6,198 nucleotides of DNA from Aquisalimonas sp. (GTDB taxonomy: Bacteria > Pseudomonadota > Gammaproteobacteria > Nitrococcales > Aquisalimonadaceae), in contig SKYZ01000434.1 of the NCBI GenBank assembly GCA_007127625.1, positions 1-6,198 of the forward strand, read 5' to 3'. The notes below the pieces were generated by a model. That model had not been told where the DNA came from, searched no databases, and saw nothing but the letters and a program-made list of their open reading frames with translations. Positions 1-5,185 of the stretch are shown here, piece after piece. How positions within the stretch are numbered: the stretch's first letter is position 1; every line of letters begins with the position of its first letter. The translations under genes were made by a program, and so were the position numbers.

Positions 1-337
1 GCCTTGGCCACTCGATTTCATCCCCTTCCGACAGTCCGAGCAATGCACTGCCAACCGGCGCCAGAATGGAGACGGTGGTGCCGTTCGGATCCACGTCCTT
101 GGGATACACCAGTGTCAACTCAAACGGTTTCGACGAGGCGACTTCCCGAAAACGGACCGTGGAGTTCATGGTCACCACGTTGGGCGGTATCTCGGCGGAC
201 GGCACTACCTTGGCGCGCTCCAGTTCCCGCTCCAGCTCGGTAACACCGGACACACCCTCCAGGGCAGCAGTCTCAAGCAGACGCTCGATGCGATCCATAT
301 CGGTGTCCGAGATCATGATGGCCGGCTGTTCAGACAT
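1..337 (-). CDS. rnk: Rnk, nucleoside diphosphate kinase regulator (3' end outside window)
   Basis: This is a GreA/GreB-related protein of the Rnk family, which binds RNA polymerase and was first described as a regulator of nucleoside diphosphate kinase. 112 residues are visible. E. coli Rnk is about 136 residues from memory, so roughly 24 C-terminal residues lie beyond the left edge. The N-terminal part (about 1-48) is the short helical region (DMDRIERLLE, ELERELERAK). The FKBP-like C-terminal domain starts near 50 and carries the family landmarks VVTMNS (54-59), LVYP (76-79) and APVGSALLGL (93-102), followed by EGDEIEW. I chose the ATG at 337 because AGAGGA lies 5 nt upstream; an in-frame ATG at 343 would leave no room for a ribosome binding site. 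It begins 27 bp after the ybaN stop on the same strand, so co-transcription is likely. The family call is firm; a regulatory target in this organism is not shown. Confidence 0.93.
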   Translation of the reverse strand, partial: MSEQPAIMISDTDMDRIERLLETAALEGVSGVTELERELERAKVVPSAEIPPNVVTMNSTVRFREVASSKPFELTLVYPKDVDPNGTTVSILAPVGSALLGLSEGDEIEWPR

Positions 338-364
338 GAGCATCCTCTTGCAATAGCGCCGCAG

Positions 365-730
365 TCAGTACCGGCTGTCCGGTCGTGTCAGCAGGAAGAC
401 GGACACCCCCACCAGCGCGATCACCTGCAGGGTAAGCGCCAGGGGCGGCAGTTGCATCCACACCGCAATGGCGAGGCTGGCGATGACCGAGGCGATACCG
501 ATCCACTTGGCCTTCCGGGGAATCGCACGCTGCGACTGCCAGGAGCGGATCGCCGGGCCGAACCGCGGATGGCTCACCAGCCACTGCCGCCAGCGCTCGG
601 AACCCCGGGCGAAGGCCCATGCGGCAACCAGCAGGAACGGCGTGGTTGGCAGCAGCGGCACCACCGTGCCCACTGCACCGATACCCACGGCGCCGACCCC
701 GAGTGCCCGCCACAACCAGCGTTTAATCAC
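365..730 (-). CDS. ybaN: YbaN-like DUF454 inner-membrane protein
   Basis: This small (121-residue) integral membrane protein belongs to the DUF454/YbaN family, whose biochemical role is unknown. It has two hydrophobic blocks, about residues 5-40 and 77-114, separated by a basic, aromatic cytoplasm-like segment. Conserved family motifs are present in order: PLLPTTPFLL (25-34), ARGSERWRQWL (41-51), HPRFGP (54-59) and AIPRKAK (69-75). Length and motif spacing match E. coli YbaN. The start is a GTG at 730; a GGGTGAG-like ribosome binding site lies about 6 nt upstream, and no better in-frame ATG exists before the hemN stop. The gene sits 60 bp after hemN and 27 bp before rnk on the same strand, so it may be read from the hemN promoter. 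The identity is confident and the function unknown. Confidence 0.9.
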   Translation of the reverse strand: MIKRWLWRALGVGAVGIGAVGTVVPLLPTTPFLLVAAWAFARGSERWRQWLVSHPRFGPAIRSWQSQRAIPRKAKWIGIASVIASLAIAVWMQLPPLALTLQVIALVGVSVFLLTRPDSRY

Positions 731-790
731 GCGTTTCTCACCCTGCGTCCGGCCACCATGATACCCGATGGCCCCACGTAACCCCAGGAG

Positions 791-2179
791 TCAAACGGTG
801 CGGGAGTAGCGCACCCGGGCAGGCTGCTCGCGCAGGTATCGGTCGAACACCATGGCGATATTGCGCAGCAACAGACGGCCTGTGGGCAAGACACGGATGC
901 CATCAGTCTCCACCCGCAGCAGACCGTCCTCCTGCAGCGGCGCCAGGGCGGCGAGTTCCGGCTCGAAGTAGTCGTCGAAACGGATCCCGAACAGCCGCTC
1001 GATGTCCCGGAATTCGAGCCACGTTCTGCACATGATCCGCTCGATCACCGCACGGCGAAGTCGGTCGTCGAAATCCAGGCTGCAACCCCGGGCCACCGGC
1101 AGTTCTCCTGCGTCCAGGGCTGCGTAGTAACTGGGCAGATCACTGTAATTCTGGCTGTAGTGGTGGCCGATCATGCCAATGGCGGTCATGCCCACGGGAA
1201 TGAGGTCGCACTCCGCGTGGGTGGAATAACCCTGGAAGTTTCGCTGCAGGGTGTTGTCCGCCATTGCCCGGGCCAGATCGCTGTCCGGCAGGGCGAAGTG
1301 ATCGAGGCCGATGGTGACATAGCCCGCATCGGTGAGCTTGCGCACCGTATGCTCGATCATGCCGAGTTTCTCTTCCGGGGACGGCAGAGTTTCGGCGTCG
1401 ATCATGCGCTGCGCCTTCACCCGCTCCGGAAGGTGCGCGTAGTTGTACACGGAAAGGCGGTCCGGGCGGATCGCCAGGACTTCGTCCAGGGTCGCATCGA
1501 AGCTGGCAATGCTCTGGTACGGCAGACCGTAGATCAGGTCCAGGCTCAGGGAGCGCATGCCCGCCCGCCGGCCCTGCTCGATGACGGTATACACCTGCTC
1601 CCGTGACTGAACGCGGTTGACCGCCTTCTGCACGTACGGATCGAAGTCCTGCACACCCAGACTCATGCGGTTGAACCCCAGGTCACCCAGCAGCGACATG
1701 GTATCCGGCCCCACGGCTCGGGGATCGATTTCGATGGAATACTCGCGCTCGTCCGGGGGGGGCAGCGTGAAGTTGCGTGCAATGGCCTGCATCAGGCGCC
1801 AGAGCTGGCGGTCATCCATGAAGGTCGGCTTGCCGCCGCCCAGGTGGAGTTGGCGCAGCGGGCGATCGGGGTCGAACAGCGGTGACTGCAGGGCCAGCTC
1901 CCGCTCCAGGTAATGCAGATAGACCTCGGCCTTCTCGGGATGGCGCGTGATGATCTTGTTGCACGCGCAGTAGTAGCAGAGGCTGTGACAGAACGGGATG
2001 TGCACGTACAGCGACAGAGGGCGCGGCACCGGATCATCGTTACTCGCCCTGGCCACGGCCACGTACTGCCCCGCTTCGAAATCCGTATGGAAGTGCGGTG
2101 CGGTGGGATAGGACGTGTATCGAGGGCCAGGGACATCGTACTTCTCGTACAACGGCCGGTCGAAAACTGGGTCCGCCAT
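791..2179 (-). CDS. hemN: Oxygen-independent coproporphyrinogen III oxidase (radical SAM HemN)
   Basis: This cytoplasmic radical SAM enzyme oxidatively decarboxylates coproporphyrinogen III to protoporphyrinogen IX without oxygen, replacing HemF under anaerobiosis. It is 462 residues, the usual size of true HemN (E. coli 457). Features in order: the CPO signature YEKYDVPGPRYTSYP (11-25); LYVHIPFC with cluster cysteines C64, C68 and C71 (CxxxCxxC) and a further C73; a GGG motif at 114-118; SIEIDPR with E150; the signature GFNRMSLGVQDF (168-179); DLIYGLP (214-220); NYAHLPE (246-252); RNFQGYST (313-320); and a C-terminal HemN domain ending in RNIAMVFDRYLR. The N-terminal signature and C-terminal domain distinguish it from HemW. 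It is odd in reading GGGKP where E. coli has GGGTP. The ATG at 2179 has a modest GGATGG upstream. An FNR-type site lies 60 bp upstream. Confidence 0.97.
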   Translation of the reverse strand: MADPVFDRPLYEKYDVPGPRYTSYPTAPHFHTDFEAGQYVAVARASNDDPVPRPLSLYVHIPFCHSLCYYCACNKIITRHPEKAEVYLHYLERELALQSPLFDPDRPLRQLHLGGGKPTFMDDRQLWRLMQAIARNFTLPPPDEREYSIEIDPRAVGPDTMSLLGDLGFNRMSLGVQDFDPYVQKAVNRVQSREQVYTVIEQGRRAGMRSLSLDLIYGLPYQSIASFDATLDEVLAIRPDRLSVYNYAHLPERVKAQRMIDAETLPSPEEKLGMIEHTVRKLTDAGYVTIGLDHFALPDSDLARAMADNTLQRNFQGYSTHAECDLIPVGMTAIGMIGHHYSQNYSDLPSYYAALDAGELPVARGCSLDFDDRLRRAVIERIMCRTWLEFRDIERLFGIRFDDYFEPELAALAPLQEDGLLRVETDGIRVLPTGRLLLRNIAMVFDRYLREQPARVRYSRTV

Positions 2180-2212
2180 GGTTCCATCCTGACTCGTTTG
2201 CCTGATCCACCT

Positions 2213-2253
2213 ACGTTAGCGAAACGGCGGCGCACCACATTGATTCAGGTCAA
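2213..2253 (-). promoter_or_regulatory. Putative FNR-activated (class II) promoter of hemN
   Basis: The segment combines an FNR/Anr site at 2240-2253 with a -10-like hexamer TAACGT at 2213-2218 (read on the minus strand). Their centres are 31 bp apart, which is the arrangement of a class II FNR promoter with the activator centred at -41.5. This puts the start of transcription near 2205 and leaves a leader of about 25 nt before the hemN ATG. TAACGT matches the sigma-70 consensus at only 3 of 6 positions, as expected for an activator-dependent promoter. The transcription start is inferred, not seen. Confidence 0.65.
2240..2253. promoter_or_regulatory. FNR/Anr binding site upstream of hemN
   Basis: The sequence TTGATTCAGGTCAA matches the FNR consensus TTGAT-N4-ATCAA at nine of the ten specified bases; the exception is G for A in the right half-site (GTCAA), a variant common in Anr sites. 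FNR and Anr are oxygen-sensing iron-sulfur regulators that activate anaerobic genes, and hemN is a known target in Pseudomonas. The site overlaps the TGA stop (2252-2250) of the preceding queD-like gene, so it lies partly inside coding sequence. Confidence 0.75.
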
Positions 2254-3092
2254 CCGAAGGCGCGAGCGCCCTTGCCCAGGCCCTCGAAGGCGCGGACGCT
2301 GAAACGGGCGTCCGGGTCCCGCTCCTGCATGACCGCGTGCAGGTGGGCCGCGATCTGCTCCACCGTGCTCTGTGTCTCCAGGATCTCGCAGGCCGCCGCG
2401 GGGACGGTCAGGCTGAACGCACCTTCGCGGGCCGTATAGCCGAAGCGGTGGCAGCGCACCCCGTCGACGTCCTCGGTGCCCCGCAGGTGCTGCCGGGATC
2501 CGAGATAGACGTTACGCCAGCGCTCGGCCCAGTATGCCTCCCAGTCGGGTGCCCGGTGACCGTTGCGATAGACCTCCAGACGGGAGCGATGCCCGTGGGC
2601 AATGCGCTGACAGGCTCCGTCGTGGGCCTGCAACCCGTGGCTGTACGCGTACCACGCGCCGTCGATGCGCTCGTTACGCAGCCGCAGGCCCAGTTCAGTG
2701 ACGTTGGCTGGCAACAGGGGACGGATGGATCGGTGCAGGAAGTCCCGCACGGCGGCAGCGTCCGCAGTGTTGCCGGGGATCGGCACCACCGTGTGCTCCG
2801 GGCCGCTCATGTGGATGGGTCCACGCTTGCTGCCGTAGGCAAGCTCCACGTATCCATCGGCGCGCTGCAGATGCGTGGCGGCCTCCGGCACCAGGAGTCG
2901 GTGATCGACGCTGTCATCGATGGCAGCCTTGAGCTCACGCTTGACGTCGCCGAAATCGAGCACCATTCCCTGTTCGTCCAGAGCGCCGGTGAGTTCCACA
3001 TCCACGATCCAGCTCTCGCCCACGAGGCCATCAACGGGATCCAGCCGCGAGGAGTCGATCACGGTCAGCTGTTCGACGAAAAGGCAGGACAT
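2250..3092 (-). CDS. Two-domain 6-carboxytetrahydropterin synthase-like (QueD/PTPS family) protein
   Basis: The 280-residue protein appears to contain two tandem T-fold (QueD/PTPS-like) domains. Single-domain QueD, about 120 residues, converts dihydroneopterin triphosphate to 6-carboxytetrahydropterin for queuosine. The N-terminal half (1-145) has LTVIDSSRL (9-17), MVLDF (43-47) and VDHRLLVP (62-69, with D63-H64), like the DF and LDHxxL segments of QueD, but GES (25-27) stands where HGH is expected. The C-terminal half has SHGL (H152), C161 and HGH (166-168), resembling the Zn ligands and catalytic cysteine, then a final E270 in RAFEGLG resembling the conserved glutamate. No other queuosine or folate gene is adjacent. 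I chose the ATG at 3092 because MSCLFVEQLTVID matches how the family starts; its ribosome binding site is weak. A longer reading from 3383 would overlap motB by 194 bp. Exact substrate is uncertain. Confidence 0.85.
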   Translation of the reverse strand: MSCLFVEQLTVIDSSRLDPVDGLVGESWIVDVELTGALDEQGMVLDFGDVKRELKAAIDDSVDHRLLVPEAATHLQRADGYVELAYGSKRGPIHMSGPEHTVVPIPGNTADAAAVRDFLHRSIRPLLPANVTELGLRLRNERIDGAWYAYSHGLQAHDGACQRIAHGHRSRLEVYRNGHRAPDWEAYWAERWRNVYLGSRQHLRGTEDVDGVRCHRFGYTAREGAFSLTVPAAACEILETQSTVEQIAAHLHAVMQERDPDARFSVRAFEGLGKGARAFG

Positions 3093-3119
3093 GGCGGCTT
3101 CGATCAGGATGCGTGGCCG

Positions 3120-3138
3120 CGCAGTGTAACCCACTGCG
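3120..3138. repeat. Inverted repeat overlapping the predicted -10 of the queD-like gene
   Basis: CGCAGTG and CACTGCG form a perfect 7-bp inverted repeat around the 5-nt loop GGTTA (minus-strand reading). The right arm contains most of the predicted -10 hexamer. It could be an operator, or an RNA hairpin at the end of motAB transcription, but no run of T follows as a standard intrinsic terminator would have. No known regulator motif was recognised. Confidence 0.45.
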
Positions 3139-3151
3139 GGCACGGTGTCGC
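3123..3151 (-). promoter_or_regulatory. Putative sigma-70 promoter for the queD-like gene
   Basis: On the minus strand, GCGACA (3151-3146) and TACACT (3128-3123) are separated by 17 bp. Each matches its sigma-70 consensus hexamer at four of six positions. The predicted start is near 3116, giving a leader of about 24 nt before the ATG at 3092. It lies in the 97-bp gap after motB, suggesting transcription independent of the flagellar operon. This is a motif match only. Confidence 0.4.
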
Positions 3152-3189
3152 CGCTCCCTGGCGTCCCGTCCCGGACGTTCCTGCGATGA

Positions 3190-4074
3190 CTACCCGTCGG
3201 GGCCGTCGTCCGGCGTGAGGCGCCTGGAATCCTCGCGGTCGGAGATGGCCTGCTCCGCGTCCGGATTGAGCACCACGATACTGATCCGGCGATTGATGGG
3301 GTTCTCCGGATTCTCCTTGTCGAACAGTACGGTATCGGCCAGACCGGTAACCTGGGCGATTCGCCCGGGCTCAGTGCCGCCACGCATCAATGCCCGACGC
3401 GCACTGTTGGCACGATCCGCGGACAGCTCCCAGTTGTCGTAGTCCTCCGGGTCTGCAAAGCCGACGGCGTCGGTATGGCCGGTAATGCTGATCTTGTTCG
3501 GTACCTCGTTGATGACGTTCGCCAGTTCCATGAGGATCGATTCGGCGTAGTTGCGCAGATCGTCGCTACCCAGATCGAACATGGGCCGGTTGCGGCGATC
3601 CACGAGCTGAATCCGCAATCCCTCGGGGGTGATGTCCAGCAACAGCTGGTCCTTGAATGGCTCCAGCGCCTGGCTGCGCTCGATGGCGTGCTCAAGGTCC
3701 TGCTGCAGGGATTCCATGCGTTCCAGCTGGCGCCGCTGCGCCTCTTCAAACAGGTCCTCGTCCCGGGGCGCCAGGGGTGAATCGCCCATGTCCAGCGGCG
3801 TCTCACTGCCGCCTTCCAGGTCGATCAGGTTCTCGCCGGGGGGCGCGCCTTCCTGGCGCTCGGGCGGCTGGAAGCCGGTGGGATCACGAAAATAGCCGGC
3901 CACACCTGCCCGCTGCTCCTCATCCATGGCGGTCACTACCCATAGAATCAGGAACATGGCGAACATCGCGGTCATGAAGTCGGCGAAGGCCACCTTCCAC
4001 GAGCCACCGTGGTGGCCCGCTTCCACCTTCTTGACGCGCTTGATGACAATGGGCTGCGTCTTGTCATCCATCAT
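3190..4074 (-). CDS. motB: Flagellar motor stator protein MotB
   Basis: This stator subunit pairs with MotA to form the ion channel that drives the flagellum, and anchors the complex to peptidoglycan. It is 294 residues. A basic cytoplasmic N-terminus (KRVKKVEAGHHGGSWK) precedes one membrane helix at about 28-49 with the motif FADFMTAMFAMFLILW; D32 is the ion-carrying aspartate, at the same number as in E. coli. A plug-like segment follows (AGVAGYFRDP), then a proline- and acid-rich linker (about 66-108), a helical stretch (108-140), and the OmpA-like peptidoglycan-binding domain with ITGHTD (197-202), NWELSADRA (214-222) and NRRISI (261-266). The gene begins 16 bp after the motA stop. Two successive ATGs exist at 4074 and 4071, and GGAG lies 4 or 7 nt upstream, so the second may be the real start. 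H+ use is likely but not proven. Confidence 0.96.
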   Translation of the reverse strand: MMDDKTQPIVIKRVKKVEAGHHGGSWKVAFADFMTAMFAMFLILWVVTAMDEEQRAGVAGYFRDPTGFQPPERQEGAPPGENLIDLEGGSETPLDMGDSPLAPRDEDLFEEAQRRQLERMESLQQDLEHAIERSQALEPFKDQLLLDITPEGLRIQLVDRRNRPMFDLGSDDLRNYAESILMELANVINEVPNKISITGHTDAVGFADPEDYDNWELSADRANSARRALMRGGTEPGRIAQVTGLADTVLFDKENPENPINRRISIVVLNPDAEQAISDREDSRRLTPDDGPDG

Positions 4075-4090
4075 GGTGCTCCGGCGAGCG

Positions 4091-4942
4091 TCACTTGCCC
4101 TTCACGTGGTCCTCGAGCTCCTGGAAGCTCGGGCGTTCGTTCTCGTACATCACCTTGCGACCGAACTCCACCGCCAGCACCGGTTTGTACCCGTTGAGAA
4201 TCGCCATGATGGTGACCTTGATGATCTCCAGGAACTTCGCACGCTCCCGCGCGCGATGCTCCATGGCCTTGCCCAGGGGGCCAACGAACGAATACCCGGA
4301 CAGGATGCCCAGGAAGGTACCGATCAGGGCGGCGGCGACGAGTTCGCCAATGACATCCACCGGGCCGTCGATCACCCCCATGGCGATGGTGATACCAAGC
4401 AGTGCGGCGATGATCCCGAAACCCGGGAGCGCGTCGGCGACGCTGTTCACCGCGTGGGCGGGCATTTCCTCTTCCTGGTGCAGCGTCTCCAGTTCCAGAT
4501 CCATGAGGTTTTCCAGTTCGTGGGGGTTCATGCTGCCGCCGACCATCAGGCGCAGGTAATCCACGAGGAACGTCATGGCTTCTTCCTGCGCCAGTACCTT
4601 GGGGTATTTCTGGAAAAGCTCGCTGTTGTGCGGGTCATCGACATCCGCTTCGATAGCCAGCAACCCCTCGCGCTGCGCCTTGTAGAAGAGCTCGTAGAGC
4701 ATGGCGAGCAGATCCATGTAGATGGCCTTGCTGTACACCGTGCCCTTGAAAAGACTGGGAATGGTCTTGAAGACCTGGCGGATGACCTTGCCGGGGTTCG
4801 AGATCATGAACGCGCCGAACGCGGCGCCTGCGATGATGAGTACCTCGTAGGGCTGCCACAGGATCGCCACCTGGCCACCGTGAGCGACATAGCCCGTGAT
4901 CACCGAGAAAACGACGATCAGCGCACCCAAGACAATCAGCAT
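4091..4942 (-). CDS. motA: Flagellar motor stator protein MotA
   Basis: This inner-membrane stator subunit couples ion flow to torque on the FliG ring. It is 283 residues (E. coli 295) and belongs to the long, H+-type MotA group rather than the shorter PomA/MotS type. Four membrane segments are visible: about 2-20, 31-49, 170-192 and 200-222. A cytoplasmic loop lies between the second and third, containing YMDLLAMLYELFYKAQREGLLAIEADVDDP. P173 (LPGFGIIAALLG) and P222 (SFVGPLG) match the essential prolines of E. coli MotA at identical numbers, and torque-loop E98 is retained. The conserved C-terminal region reads NGYKPVLAVEFGRK and ERPSFQELEDHV. The ATG at 4942 has GGGAG 6 nt upstream. It is the first gene of a motA-motB pair and follows a sigma-28-type promoter. 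Confidence 0.97.
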   Translation of the reverse strand: MLIVLGALIVVFSVITGYVAHGGQVAILWQPYEVLIIAGAAFGAFMISNPGKVIRQVFKTIPSLFKGTVYSKAIYMDLLAMLYELFYKAQREGLLAIEADVDDPHNSELFQKYPKVLAQEEAMTFLVDYLRLMVGGSMNPHELENLMDLELETLHQEEEMPAHAVNSVADALPGFGIIAALLGITIAMGVIDGPVDVIGELVAAALIGTFLGILSGYSFVGPLGKAMEHRARERAKFLEIIKVTIMAILNGYKPVLAVEFGRKVMYENERPSFQELEDHVKGK

Positions 4943-5023
4943 GCTTTACTCCCAGAACTTCTGGCGACGTGCCCCGTCACCCACCCGATGACGTGGCCGC
5001 GATTATCCGGCTTCCAGCCAGGG

Positions 5024-5050
5024 GGATCGGCCGATGGCGCGGAAACTGAA
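5024..5050 (-). promoter_or_regulatory. Putative sigma-28 (FliA) flagellar promoter of motAB
   Basis: On the minus strand, TTCAGTTT (5050-5043) and GCCGATCC (5031-5024) are separated by exactly 11 bp. The enterobacterial FliA consensus is TAAAGTTT-N11-GCCGATAA, so each box matches at six of eight positions and the spacing is exact. Transcription would begin near 5017, giving a leader of about 75 nt before the motA ATG. It places motAB among late flagellar genes, which is known for motA in enterics. Confidence 0.65.
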
Positions 5051-5185
5051 GCCCGCTGAATCCCCGGTCGAGCGGACATCGTAACCAGCCACGATCTTCA
5101 TAACGGCCAACTGGTTCGCAAACTCATTCCCGCGTCTGCGCCACAATCAGCGCAAACAATAATGGGCATCATCGCGGGAGCTTTC

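Noticed and set aside
751..773. Inverted repeat GGCCA/TGGCC between hemN and ybaN as a terminator
   Set aside because: The stem is only 5 bp with a 13-nt loop and no T tract follows on the minus strand.
2337..3218. A 293-codon plus-strand frame opposite the queD-like gene
   Set aside because: It is antisense to a gene with recognisable family motifs and shows no domain of its own.
3093..3383. A 97-residue N-terminal extension of the queD-like protein starting at 3383
   Set aside because: It would overlap the end of motB by 194 bp, its sequence is arginine/serine-rich with no family match, and the conserved region begins at the ATG at 3092.
5000..5012. GCCGGATAA-like sequence as an alternative sigma-28 -10 for motA
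   Set aside because: It has an extra base within the motif and no matching -35 at 11 bp; the pair at 5024-5050 fits far better.
3926..5059. A 377-codon plus-strand open frame opposite motA and the start of motB
   Set aside because: It lies antisense to two firmly identified genes, has no recognisable domain, and long antisense frames are expected in GC-rich DNA.
5158..5163. AATAAT as a -10 box for the HDOD gene
   Set aside because: It matches five of six bases, but no acceptable -35 lies 16-18 bp upstream, so I do not call a promoter. An imperfect inverted repeat (TGCGC 5137-5141 and GCGCA 5150-5154) just upstream is also too short to interpret.
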